From NCBI GenBank assembly GCA_005798335.1, contig SYJV01000034.1:1-42691 (forward strand): a stretch of DNA of 42,691 bases. The letters are read 5' to 3'. The notes under the pieces were generated by a model, which saw nothing but the letters and a program-made list of their open reading frames with translations, was not told the DNA's origin and searched no databases. Positions 8,817-17,351 of this stretch are shown here, piece by piece (position 1 is the first letter of the stretch; every line of letters begins with the position of its first letter). Made by a program: the position numbers and the translations under genes. The stretch is from Planctomycetaceae bacterium (GTDB taxonomy: Bacteria; Planctomycetota; Planctomycetia; Pirellulales; Pirellulaceae).

Positions 8817-9215
8817 GTTGGTAGCAGTCCTTACTCGACGATTAGAAAATTACTTCGGTTATCCTAGTTGTACGTGGTTTAATCTGCTAGCCAGCTTGCC
8901 GTCTAAACCCAATACCGTTCAACGAACGTGGGATAAGCTTCCAGCTTGTCAACCTGTAGCGGAGTTTCGCCATTGCTTGCACAAGATATTGACAAGCTGG
9001 AAGCTTATCCCACGTTCGTTGAACGGTATTGCGTCTAAACCAACTACCAAAAAAGTGTGCATTACGGAATCTCGCCAGCCACCGGCGATCACCAGCCTGC
9101 GACGATTTCTGTAGAGATTTGTTGGAACAGTGTGCTATACACCCACTGAGAAGTACTTTTTGCCCAAGCAGCTTAAGTCAACAAGGGAAGCGAATAAAAA
9201 TGGATCATGTGCCGT
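8817..9215. other. Gene-free interval holding a 122-bp inverted-repeat element
   Basis: The interval lies between the MaoC gene start and the NusG-like gene stop. Its only clear content is the inverted-repeat element at 8910-9031. The promoter of the MaoC/crotonase unit should lie here, because both flanking genes are on the minus strand. I see no convincing small gene. Confidence 0.6.
8910..9031. repeat. 122-bp inverted-repeat element, copy 1
   Basis: Perfect 43-bp inverted arms (8910-8952 and 8989-9031) flank a 36-nt loop. The element is identical, base for base, to 11941-12062 and in the same orientation. It is flanked by a 10-bp direct repeat cgtctaaacc (8900-8909 and 9032-9041), which could be a target-site duplication. 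Caution: the right flank is also similar to the right flank of copy 2, so the element boundary may lie further out. It has no coding capacity, so it resembles a MITE or REP-derived element. Confidence 0.93.
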
Positions 9216-9770
9216 TCAGTAAACTGGGTCTGCCTGAAAATCTTCGATTGCGACACTGACGCCCTGATCCATAAATCGCACTGCGACTTGCAAGCGAACG
9301 TCTTTTTCGCGGCGCACGATTACTCCTTCATAACCGGAGAATGGTCCCGAGCGAATGCGAACTTTCATCCCTGGCTCCAGCCGTCGTTCGGGAGCTAGCG
9401 GAGCGTCGGTAGCCACCAATCGCTGAACTTGCCGCAAATCCTCAACCAACTCATCGACTCTTTCGATGGGCAAGTAACGGCTGATGCAACCTGTGCATAC
9501 TGCGCGGTATCGCGATTCTTCATCGCCACAAATGAAGACATAGTTTGGGAACAGCGGCTCATAACTGGTTCGGAATCGACCCCCCGCTGACCGATATCGG
9601 CGAGGGATGATTGGGCAGTAGAAAGAAATTGCCTCCTTCGTCAACAGACGCATGAACTTCTTTTCTTGCCGAGACATCGTGTACATTGCCCACCACGATT
9701 TGCTGAGTGCATCGCACTGTTCAAGCAAGTTCTCCGGAAATATATCGGGTTCACGGGCAAGAATAGGCAT
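9216..9770 (-). CDS. NusG-like transcription antiterminator (RfaH/UpxY type)
   Basis: A 184-residue NusG paralogue. The NGN domain starts at SWWAMYTMSRQEKKFMRLL and runs through YCPIIPRRYRS and PLFPNYVFI, all standard NusG/RfaH features. The KOW domain follows: PGMKVRIRSGPFSGYEGVI. Specialised NusG paralogues load on RNA polymerase at polysaccharide operons and suppress termination. The neighbouring glycosyl-1-phosphate transferase fits such a role, although the regulator lies downstream of the glycan gene instead of at the head of the operon. Both genes lie between two identical inverted-repeat elements. A weak ribosome-binding site leaves the exact start open. Confidence 0.9.
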   Translation of the reverse strand: MPILAREPDIFPENLLEQCDALSKSWWAMYTMSRQEKKFMRLLTKEAISFYCPIIPRRYRSAGGRFRTSYEPLFPNYVFICGDEESRYRAVCTGCISRYLPIERVDELVEDLRQVQRLVATDAPLAPERRLEPGMKVRIRSGPFSGYEGVIVRREKDVRLQVAVRFMDQGVSVAIEDFQADPVY

Positions 9771-10077
9771 ATACTAGGCTCGAAAAATGCTGGGGACAAT
9801 GATCGACCAAGCCGAAGTCCCATTCGATGGCATAGATAGAAGATTACCGGCACACTACCATATCGTATCGGAGCAAGATTATAGATCAGGTTTGATGGGC
9901 ATTCCAATCAATGCCTAACTTCGCGTCAATCACTATCAAATGAGCATGCGCCTGGAACGGAGCATTTGTCACAATCGGTTTTCTTACAGCCGCGCGATGG
10001 TCGTGGTTCGCTCAGCGAATCAATGGCTGCGACCGACGTTGTTTCGCTGACACATCAAACCCATGTAGACATAGAAA
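9771..10077. other. Gene-free interval between glycan transferase and NusG-like gene
   Basis: About 307 nt separate the two minus-strand genes. No gene was recognised. A stretch at 10000-10027 (gtcgtggttcgctc followed by a few variable bases and atggc) resembles one at 25761-25786 just after another stop codon, suggesting a short dispersed repeat at gene 3' ends. The length would allow a separate promoter or leader for the antiterminator gene. Confidence 0.5.
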
Positions 10078-11622
10078 TCACGAGGCTCGACTGGGAATCG
10101 AGGCTTCAATTTCCGATTCTTCTTTCTGTGGAATAGCCAGCTTGATCATCGGCTCGTTGGTGCTGCTGGCGACCAATGCCTCTAGCTGAGGCCCCATATC
10201 TTCAAGAATCTCGGCCAGTTGTGACAAAGCATGAAAAGCCTTTCCGTCAGCAACGGGACCAACCACGTCGAGCCGACCTGCCAATCGACCGTCGGCATAC
10301 AGCGGTAGGCTGGTGGACCATCGTTCCAGCCGGTCAGGCATCCTGCTCCTCTGCCAGGTCGCATGAAACCCCTCGTGCAGCCAAGGCACATTCAAGTCCA
10401 AATGTACTTTGCTAAGCTGTTGTCGTTCGGCAAACTCTGTCAGCGTTGCCCAGATTAACTCCCAGCTTCGCGTACCTTGTAAACGTACAGCTTTTTGATG
10501 GATTTTTTGGCCGGAACCGCGTGCGGGTTCAAGCATGCTTGCCGCAAAATGTCCGACTCGGCGAGCCAACAACGACATTTCGGCAAATCCAAATATCTTG
10601 GAGGCGATCAATATCGCCACGACCGTCGAGGCCGATCCCAGCGCCAGTAGTTCGCTCTTAAACCACAGTCCGCTAATCGCGCCCAGCGACACAAACAAGC
10701 ACATCGCAGCCGCGATCGCCAATAAGCCTTTGTCCGAAAAACCATAATTCTTGAGTGTGTGATGGATATGAGCCCGATCGGTTGTGAATATGCTCCTGCC
10801 CGTTAGCTTGCGCCGCAAAATGGCCATAGCGGAATCGAACAGAGGAATGACTAGAAGCGAGGCGGGCGCCAACAGCGCAACCGTGGCTGGCCCCTTCAAT
10901 GAACACCTTATCGCCAGCGCTCCGGTTATCAGTCCAATCAACAAACTGCCGGAATCGCCAAGAAAAATGGATGCGGGCGGAAAATTGAAGTACAAGAAAC
11001 CTAACAATGCGCCACACATTGCAATTGCTATTGCCGCCTCGGCCAGATTGCCATAATACGCGGCCATCACCGCCAACGAACCGCAAATGATTGCGCCGAT
11101 CATCGCGCAAAAACCGTCGGAACCGTCAATCAGATTCAACGCGTTGGTGGTCGCTAATAACCAGATAACGGTAACGGGCAATGCCAAATACCCTAATGAA
11201 ACGGTTTGACCCAGTATGTCAATATGGTCGATCAAGTAACCCGTAAACGCTAGGAAAGATGCGAGCACAAATTGCCCAAACAGTTTTTGCCGACCGCGCA
11301 ATCCCCAAATATCGTCAGCCAATCCCAACGCACATATGCCAATCATGACCGCCAGAATTCCTCCATACGAAATCCAGGCATCGGCGGGAATCCTGTCCAT
11401 TCGGAATGCGACGACAAACGCCACCAAACAACCCACCAGCATCGAGAGCAGCACTGCTGCGCCCCCCGCACGCGCAACGACTCGGCCATGCAGTTTTCTC
11501 AAGGGGTCCGGCCGGTCGACTATTCCACAAGCTAGGGCCAATCGGCGTACGATGGGCGTGATTAGCAAACTTGCTAAAAAAGCGACTACAAGTACTGCGG
11601 CAATGATAAGCAGGTTCGACAT
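10078..11622 (-). CDS. Undecaprenyl-phosphate glycosyl-1-phosphate transferase (WecA/MraY family)
   Basis: A 514-residue integral membrane enzyme of the polyprenyl-phosphate N-acetylhexosamine-1-phosphate transferase family. It should start a lipid-linked glycan by moving a sugar-1-phosphate from a UDP-sugar to undecaprenyl phosphate. Visible motifs: GLADDIWGLRGR (Asp pair), NALNLIDGSDG, SIFLGDSGSLLIG and TDRAHIHHTL, in family order between about ten membrane helices. After the last helix there is an extra soluble tail of about 150 residues that I do not recognise. The ATG at 11622 (MSNLLIIAAVLVV) begins directly at the first helix and has ggaaaa upstream; a longer frame from 11811 is rejected. 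The nearby NusG-like gene supports a role in exopolysaccharide or O-antigen-like glycan synthesis. Confidence 0.92.
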   Translation of the reverse strand: MSNLLIIAAVLVVAFLASLLITPIVRRLALACGIVDRPDPLRKLHGRVVARAGGAAVLLSMLVGCLVAFVVAFRMDRIPADAWISYGGILAVMIGICALGLADDIWGLRGRQKLFGQFVLASFLAFTGYLIDHIDILGQTVSLGYLALPVTVIWLLATTNALNLIDGSDGFCAMIGAIICGSLAVMAAYYGNLAEAAIAIAMCGALLGFLYFNFPPASIFLGDSGSLLIGLITGALAIRCSLKGPATVALLAPASLLVIPLFDSAMAILRRKLTGRSIFTTDRAHIHHTLKNYGFSDKGLLAIAAAMCLFVSLGAISGLWFKSELLALGSASTVVAILIASKIFGFAEMSLLARRVGHFAASMLEPARGSGQKIHQKAVRLQGTRSWELIWATLTEFAERQQLSKVHLDLNVPWLHEGFHATWQRSRMPDRLERWSTSLPLYADGRLAGRLDVVGPVADGKAFHALSQLAEILEDMGPQLEALVASSTNEPMIKLAIPQKEESEIEASIPSRAS

Positions 11623-11940
11623 CCGTTGTTTTTCCGACTGGCGTTCCGCATCACCCACGATCCTTCGTGAACGAATATGCGGCAAACCGATTTGATTGAA
11701 CAGACACAACCGGTGAACACCACGATAAACCCTGTGTTGAATACCAATTGTACCGATCAGTTGATAGTTGTCACTCAGATGGTCTGCGCCTAGACGCAAA
11801 ATGGGCGGCATTCTAGAGAGCCTGAAGAATTCAGGTCGACTTTAACAGGCGTAGGGAACAGACCCCCCTGCAATTGGCTAGCCGGCGACTGCCTCGTGAG
11901 AGTAGAGCGTTGGTCCTCGATAGTTCCAATCGCTTAGGCG

Positions 11941-12062
11941 CAATACCGTTCAACGAACGTGGGATAAGCTTCCAGCTTGTCAACCTGTAGCGGAGTTTCG
12001 CCATTGCTTGCACAAGATATTGACAAGCTGGAAGCTTATCCCACGTTCGTTGAACGGTATTG
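11941..12062. repeat. 122-bp inverted-repeat element, copy 2
   Basis: It is identical over all 122 bases to the element at 8910-9031: 43-bp perfect arms, 36-nt loop, same orientation. Here the outer flanks extend the palindrome by about seven more bases (ttaggcg / cgcctaa) and do not form a direct repeat. The two copies enclose the glycosyl-1-phosphate transferase and NusG-like genes, a 3.15-kb unit. Confidence 0.93.
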
Positions 12063-12214
12063 CGCCTAACCAACCATAAAACTTGGCGTCTCCCCCGCAG
12101 ACTGAACTGGAGTTCGCAAGTAAACCGCAGCCGCAGAATTCTCGATCGATGAATTGTTGGTGATTTAGGATGTTGTGATTGTGCAGAATTTGTTAGTTAC
12201 GGAGGAGTTTGCGG

Positions 12215-12283
12215 ATGAGTTCCTTGCGCGTGATCGTGCGAGCTCAATCTTCTTCAATGTTCATGATCTGCGTGACGGGCTGA
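12215..12283 (+). CDS. Possible 22-residue small ORF
   Basis: An ATG at 12215 follows ggaggag with a spacer of about 7-8 nt, one of the strongest ribosome-binding sites in the window, and opens a 22-codon frame (MSSLRVIVRAQSS...). The frame has no recognisable family and lies in an otherwise empty region. An overlapping frame ending at 12288 looks equally plausible, so the match to a ribosome-binding site may be chance. Confidence 0.2.
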   Translation: MSSLRVIVRAQSSSMFMICVTG

Positions 12284-12722
12284 AATGAACCTCACGCTGC
12301 CGCGAATTCCGACTGACACGAGCGTTGAGCACCTCTCACGCATTAAGTCACTGAGAACACTGCAATTTGGCAAATCTTTGTAGAACGATCGCGGGCTGAT
12401 CGAGCTGAGAAGTATTCGATCGATCTCACGAATAGTCGCTGACATTGCTCAACTCAGAATTCTCGCTGACGAGGGGCGGCGAGTCTTTCCGATTGTGTGG
12501 CGCTGGAGTCTGAAGTCGACAGTGATCAGCGAGTCACGCGGGCTTTGCCAGCTCGCTCTAACTCGTGAACCCCATGCCGACGAGTTGCTCGCCGTCTATG
12601 AATTGCACGCCAGGTCGCTATATGTGCTAGCCATAGAACAATAGCGACTCAACTACCCTCACGACGGAGTCATTAATTGGCTATTGTCCTAGAGTAAAAC
12701 GATTGTACTCAATCGTCTCTAA

Positions 12723-12842
12723 GGCGAGCAGCAGAATGATTCTTACCAGTACAAGCCCGATGCGCAAGCGAGTGCGTCAATCCTGGCATACACTCGCTTG
12801 CGCATCGGGCTTGTATTGGTAAGAATCATTCTGCCGCTCGCC
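12723..12842. repeat. 120-bp inverted repeat (KPDAQAS-type)
   Basis: Arms of 52 bp (12723-12774 and 12791-12842) pair with two mismatches around a 16-nt loop. The core, acaagcccgatgcgcaagcg, reads as YKPDAQAS when translated. I recall this peptide as a spurious addition to many planctomycete protein predictions, consistent with a dispersed repeat. It ends 52 nt beyond the stop of the Gfo/Idh/MocA gene, so it may serve as a 3'-end hairpin. Confidence 0.85.
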
Positions 12843-12894
12843 TAACCTGGTCCCAATCGACACTGAGCAATTGAGGACAATTGCTCTACTCTCT

Positions 12895-14262
12895 CTACAA
12901 GATTTTCTTAAGGTTGCTGCCGGGTTGCAGAATTTCGTAGGAGCCGTCGGCCAAAGGCTGGACCGGAGCGGGATCGTCAAACGATTTGAATCCAGCAAAG
13001 TTTGCTAGTTCCAATTCGCTGTTAAAGACCTGATCCCAAGTGAGCGTCTTGCCGCTATAGGTCGCCATGCGTCCCATGATCGCGGTCATGGTACTGTCCG
13101 CACCGTATTGTCCTTCGTTGGGAATCTTCCCTTCGCGCAGCATCGCGAACAGGTCGTGGTGCTCTTCCTGATGGCCATCGCGTTTGCCCTTGGTTGACCA
13201 GGTCAGCTTATTATCGCGATCGTAAATCTTGCCTCCGCTGATATCGCACCAACCCTTGGTACCGTGAGCGAACTCTGAGACCTGGCCCCAGCAATCGTTC
13301 ATATGGCGGCATTGGCTGAGCATGGTAACGCCATTGGCGTAAGTATACTCGACGGCATGGTGGTCATAGATGTGCCCATGCTCCTTGCCGGTCCGAACTT
13401 GTCGGCCGCCCATGCCGTTGGCTTTCACCGGGTGGCCATCCATCAACCAGTTAATCACATCAATATTGTGAATGTGCTGCTCCACAATATGATCGCCGCT
13501 CAACCACGTGAAGTAGTACCAGTTCTTCATTTGGTACTCGAGTTCTGACTCTTTTTCTTCACGATTGCGAGTCCACACGCCGGTGCTGTTCCAGTAACAA
13601 CGGCAAAATACAATATCCCCGATGGCGCCGTTTTTGAGTTGCTCCATAGTTTGGACGTAGGCGACTTCGTGATGTCGCTGCAATCCGACCGCTACTGCCA
13701 AATTCTTTTCTTTGGCTTTTTCGTTCGCCTTCAGGAATCGGCGCACGCCCGGCGCATCGGACGCAACTGGCTTTTCTGCAAACACATGCTTGCCCGCATC
13801 AATGGCCGCTTCGAAATGCACTGGACGGAAGCCTGGAGGAGTCGCGAGAACCACGATATCGACATTGGTATCCAGTAGTTTCTTGTAAGCGTCGATGCCG
13901 ATAAAACGCGTACCGTCTTTTACATCGTATTTGTCAGGATGATCCTTCAGAATACTACGAGTCGCTTGAACCATGCGGTTTTCAAAGATATCGGCCATAG
14001 CCGTGATGCGTACTTCACCCCCTTTGGTATTCATGGCTTGTACCGCGGCGCCGCTGCCTCGTCCGCCGCAGCCGATCAGCCCAAGCTTGATGGCATCCGA
14101 ACCAAACGCATGCGCTGCGCGGGCGATCGGCAAACTGCCAATCATCGTTCCGCCTGCAACCAGCAGAGACGAACCCTTGATGAAATTTCGTCGCGATGCA
14201 TTGTCGAGCTTGACGCTACTATCAACCGGGTTGGTCATCACAGGATTAATTTCTTGTGTCAT
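12895..14262 (-). CDS. Tat-exported Gfo/Idh/MocA family oxidoreductase
   Basis: A 455-residue protein. The N-terminus has a Tat signal, SRRNFIKGSSLLVAGG, followed by IARAAHAFG as a probable cleavage region. A Rossmann NAD(P)-binding fold starts at LGLIGCGGRGSGAAVQAM, and VFAEKPVASDAPGVRRF contains the E-K-P motif of Gfo/Idh/MocA enzymes. The C-terminal half matches the bacterial alpha/beta domain of secreted planctomycete family members. Such proteins are exported folded with their cofactor and probably act on sugars or sugar acids; the substrate is not inferable. The ATG at 14262 is preceded by taggaat with good spacing. It stands alone, with gene-free DNA on both sides. Confidence 0.93.
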   Translation of the reverse strand: MTQEINPVMTNPVDSSVKLDNASRRNFIKGSSLLVAGGTMIGSLPIARAAHAFGSDAIKLGLIGCGGRGSGAAVQAMNTKGGEVRITAMADIFENRMVQATRSILKDHPDKYDVKDGTRFIGIDAYKKLLDTNVDIVVLATPPGFRPVHFEAAIDAGKHVFAEKPVASDAPGVRRFLKANEKAKEKNLAVAVGLQRHHEVAYVQTMEQLKNGAIGDIVFCRCYWNSTGVWTRNREEKESELEYQMKNWYYFTWLSGDHIVEQHIHNIDVINWLMDGHPVKANGMGGRQVRTGKEHGHIYDHHAVEYTYANGVTMLSQCRHMNDCWGQVSEFAHGTKGWCDISGGKIYDRDNKLTWSTKGKRDGHQEEHHDLFAMLREGKIPNEGQYGADSTMTAIMGRMATYSGKTLTWDQVFNSELELANFAGFKSFDDPAPVQPLADGSYEILQPGSNLKKIL

Positions 14263-14601
14263 GTTCGGATTCCTAACGTATCTATCGAGGTGAGGCCTAT
14301 GGCGGGATTAATAAAAGGACGACATGCGAAGTCGAAGCGCGCGACGAGGATGCCACGCAAGCGAAAAGTAGTCGTTAGCCTAATTCGACTTCGCACATCG
14401 GTGAGGGAACAAAGAAACACAGTGTGGTTCAACACCGAATCACAATACTCAGCCACCTCACACGGTTGCACCTAACTACCAGCGTGAGTTGGTAAGCCAT
14501 TAACATCGACTAAAGCGACTCAGCTAGCCAACAACAGATCAATAGAATACCTACAGCCCAATTTCCTTGCAACCAAGCCCCTAAACCGCAGGGAGGCCAG
14601 A
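14263..14601. other. Gene-free interval
   Basis: About 339 nt upstream of the oxidoreductase gene. I see only an 11-bp inverted repeat (gcgaagtcgaa at 14328-14338 and its complement at 14384-14394), a possible operator or hairpin, and no gene. The promoter of the oxidoreductase should lie here. Confidence 0.45.
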
Positions 14602-15840
14602 TCAAAGCTTCGCGCCGACATCGATCCAAACTAGTCGATGATCAGTCGCGTGGATCGCATCTTGAATTCTAGGGAAGACCGCAGGGTCAAAGTCCTCCCG
14701 ATGCGGCCAAACAACTCCGGTATTGATGATCTTGAAGTGCTGGCTTGGCAAAACATAATCTGCACGCAAATTGCCCACCACTTGATCTGAAAAGTCAGCA
14801 GTGTCCGTTTCAGGTTTGCCATGATGGTGTTCGTTGGCGCCTCGCTGCTGTTGTGCGGCCGACACAGCACCGCGGCTGGTTGGCGTCGGCGCCGATTGTA
14901 CCAGCGGGTGCGCGAGTATCCGCCGAATCGCCTGTGAGCGACTATTGCCATCGACGGGATCGGCATTCAAGTCGCCAACGATTACAAATTTGCTGGTTGC
15001 CGCAATGCCACCTCGACCACCACGATCATCGACCAGGTAACTCGATTGGTCAGTCGAAATGTAATCCGAAATCATCCGAATCTCATCGTGATTGCGGCAC
15101 CCGTTGCGATCTTCTGGGCCGTCAAAGGCAGGCGGCGTGGGATGGCTGGACAGAATATGGACCTTCCCGTGCGGTGTCTGGATGGGTACATCCCAAAAAC
15201 TCTTGGAAGAGAGCCTGAGTTTTTTCCAGACTTCTTCGGTATAAAATTCAGGAGAACCTAGTGCTCGCGGACGAAGCGCGCCGGGCATACTCGACCACAG
15301 GAAGTTTTGGAAAGTACGAATTTCGCTGCGGTCAATTTCGTATCGGCTGAGAATTGCCATGCCGTATTGGCCAGGGAAAACGCCAAATCCCCAAGCGTCC
15401 TCGGGTGATCCGAGCTGGTGGTCTTGGTTCAAATCCAGTCCGCTGGCAACACCAGTGTTCACCGGTGCACTAAATCGATGGGGCATTGGCCAAGCAGAAT
15501 GGCCCAGCAAGTCGGTATTTTGGTCGGCCAAGTGTTGATCGGCAAAGAGTGCGGCATGGTCTTCTTCAGAAGAGAAATCGATTTCGTTCAGTAGTAATAT
15601 ATCCGGCTGCAACGCCCGAATAATCGCGGCAATCTCAATGACTTGAGGGTGTCTGTCTCGCAAATCCCGAGTTAATTCACCGGCCATTTTTCGATTGAAC
15701 GAAACATTATAGCTCGCCACACGGATAGTTCCGACGGCCTTGGCAGGCGCCAGTTGTTGCGGCTGGGCGCTTGCCTGCGAAGTGCTCAGCGCCAAAACGC
15801 TCGCGATCAGACCAAACTGTAAACGATTTTGAGCGCTCAT
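14602..15840 (-). CDS. Secreted endonuclease/exonuclease/phosphatase family protein
   Basis: A 412-residue protein with a signal peptide (FGLIASVLALSTSQASAQ). It carries the metal-dependent EEP fold motifs: RVASYNVSFNR at the start, ILLLNEIDF with the metal-binding Glu, LSSHPTPPAFDG, FVIVGDLNADPVDG with the Asp-x-Asn pair, and HATDHRLVWIDV with the catalytic Asp-His. The family cleaves phosphodiester or phosphomonoester bonds in nucleic acids, phosphoinositides or sphingomyelin; export suggests nutrient scavenging. The ATG at 15840 was preferred over one at 15885 because it places the signal peptide at the N-terminus. Confidence 0.88.
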   Translation of the reverse strand: MSAQNRLQFGLIASVLALSTSQASAQPQQLAPAKAVGTIRVASYNVSFNRKMAGELTRDLRDRHPQVIEIAAIIRALQPDILLLNEIDFSSEEDHAALFADQHLADQNTDLLGHSAWPMPHRFSAPVNTGVASGLDLNQDHQLGSPEDAWGFGVFPGQYGMAILSRYEIDRSEIRTFQNFLWSSMPGALRPRALGSPEFYTEEVWKKLRLSSKSFWDVPIQTPHGKVHILSSHPTPPAFDGPEDRNGCRNHDEIRMISDYISTDQSSYLVDDRGGRGGIAATSKFVIVGDLNADPVDGNSRSQAIRRILAHPLVQSAPTPTSRGAVSAAQQQRGANEHHHGKPETDTADFSDQVVGNLRADYVLPSQHFKIINTGVVWPHREDFDPAVFPRIQDAIHATDHRLVWIDVGAKL

Positions 15841-15984
15841 AGCTTTCACGCGATTGTCTAAGGGTCGATCAGTACGGCGTTGCACTGTCCGCTTGTGGTT
15901 TTGGAGTTAACTGGCATATTCAGCAGTTGACATCGACCTAAATCTATCAAATTACTCAAACATCTGTGCTGCCGATTCGCTGGC

Positions 15985-15993
15985 AGGAAAGGA
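15985..15993 (+). promoter_or_regulatory. Ribosome-binding site for TTG start
   Basis: The sequence aggaaagga ends 7 nt before the TTG at 16001 and supports that non-ATG start for the HD-domain gene. Confidence 0.75.
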
Positions 15994-16000
15994 TTTAAGC

Positions 16001-17332
16001 TTGAGCTACCTACGGTTGCCCGAAATCGCACAATCGCATTCGGCAGTTTCCTTGCTGCGAATCCCACCTGAGTTGGATGTGCCCGTGACGCCGCGGGTGA
16101 TTTCGCTCATCGATACTCCAGCAATGCGACGACTGTCCAGGATCTCGCAGTTAGGGTTGGTCAACCTGGTGTACCCGGGCGCGAACCACACACGGCTGGA
16201 GCACAGTTTGGGTGTTTTTCGAAATGCGATCCAAGTGCTTGGCCACCTCGCGCAGGATACGGAATTCGTCGCACGGACCGGTGAAATCGAAGCCAAGCTA
16301 TTCCTCGTTTCGGCGTTGCTGCACGACGTGGGGCATTGGCCGATGTGCCATGCGATCGAAGACATGCAGTTGCCACATGTGCCACGCCACGAAGAACTCT
16401 CTCGCGAGTTGATCACAACGGGCGACTTGGCAGATGTGCTCCGGCAACAATGGGATGTCGATCCCCACGATGTGGCTGCGATTATATCCAGCGATTCGTC
16501 CGGCGCGCGTTGGCCATTGCTGCGCGGCTTGCTGAGCGGTCCGGTGGATATCGACAAACTGGATTATTTGCAGCGCGACAGTTTGCACGCAGGTGTCCCG
16601 TACGGTCGAAACTTTGATACTCGCCGGTTGATCGGCAGCCTTTGCATCGGCCCCAATGGACGCGAGATCGCAATCACGGAAAAAGGAAAAACCGCTGCGG
16701 AGATGATGGTGTTTTCGCGCTACGTCATGTTCAGCGAAGTCTACTGGCACCACGCCGTGCGCAGCGCTACGGCCATGTTCCAGCGCTTGGTGTTTGCACT
16801 CGCGGCCACAGCCAACCCCAGCGATTGGTTGAAACTGAGTGATGCTCAGATGGCTGAGCAATTATTGTTGCGGGCGCAATCTGATGCCGGATTGTTGTCG
16901 CTCGCCGAAGGATTGTTTGGTCCACAACGCAAACTATTCAAGCGGCTGTTGCAATTCAGTTTTGTAGAGAACGCGGCCGCGCATCAACTGCTTGCGCGAA
17001 GGCCGTACAGCGAACTGGTTTCGATCGCAGCGAAGCTCGCGGAAAGACTCAGTCGTCAACTTGCCAGTCCTCTGCGCGCCACAGACGTGCTCATCGACGC
17101 GCCTCCGGTGAAACTCGAAGTACAATTTCAACTGCCTGTAAAATGCCGTGGGATCTCCAATTCGTTTCAGCAGCTTGGCGACATGTCACCGGTGGTCCAG
17201 GCTCTAGCGACTCGACAGTTCGACGACTTTGTCAAGCGCGTGCGAGTATTCGTGAATCCTGATCGTCGTCATGAAATTCAGTTGACACCGTTGGCGCTAA
17301 CGCAAGAGCTGGTAGAAGCTGCCCAGCAGTGA
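16001..17332 (+). CDS. HD-domain phosphohydrolase (dGTPase-like, COG1078 type)
   Basis: A 443-residue protein of the HD superfamily. The metal-binding set is visible: HTRLEHSLGVFRNA (H68 in the HSL part), ALLHDVGHWPMCH (H108-D109) and the downstream Asp in GPVDIDKLDYLQRDSLHAG. This arrangement is typical of dNTP triphosphohydrolase-like HD proteins, which cleave deoxynucleotides or act on nucleotide signals. The start is TTG with a strong ribosome-binding site. It is monocistronic on the plus strand, between a minus-strand nuclease-family gene and a convergent DUF1501 gene only 19 nt away. Confidence 0.88.
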   Translation: MSYLRLPEIAQSHSAVSLLRIPPELDVPVTPRVISLIDTPAMRRLSRISQLGLVNLVYPGANHTRLEHSLGVFRNAIQVLGHLAQDTEFVARTGEIEAKLFLVSALLHDVGHWPMCHAIEDMQLPHVPRHEELSRELITTGDLADVLRQQWDVDPHDVAAIISSDSSGARWPLLRGLLSGPVDIDKLDYLQRDSLHAGVPYGRNFDTRRLIGSLCIGPNGREIAITEKGKTAAEMMVFSRYVMFSEVYWHHAVRSATAMFQRLVFALAATANPSDWLKLSDAQMAEQLLLRAQSDAGLLSLAEGLFGPQRKLFKRLLQFSFVENAAAHQLLARRPYSELVSIAAKLAERLSRQLASPLRATDVLIDAPPVKLEVQFQLPVKCRGISNSFQQLGDMSPVVQALATRQFDDFVKRVRVFVNPDRRHEIQLTPLALTQELVEAAQQ

Positions 17333-17351
17333 ACTGAGCGCTACGGCTGAT

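Larger units (their letters stand above)
11623..12894. other. Long gene-poor interval with two inverted repeats
   Basis: This is 1.27 kb without a recognisable gene. It contains the second copy of the 122-bp inverted-repeat element (11941-12062) and an unrelated 120-bp inverted repeat (12723-12842). Between them, 12063-12722 shows only short frames. One 22-codon frame at 12215-12283 (+) has a good ggaggag ribosome-binding site. Another frame (about 12175-12288, +) has protein-like composition but no clear start. The promoter for the glycosyl-1-phosphate transferase gene should lie between 11623 and about 11940. Confidence 0.5.

Noticed and set aside
12777-12998. 73-residue frame covering the third inverted repeat
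   Set aside because: Its C-terminus is the KPDAQAS repeat translation and the rest is antiparallel-frame shadow of the oxidoreductase gene end.
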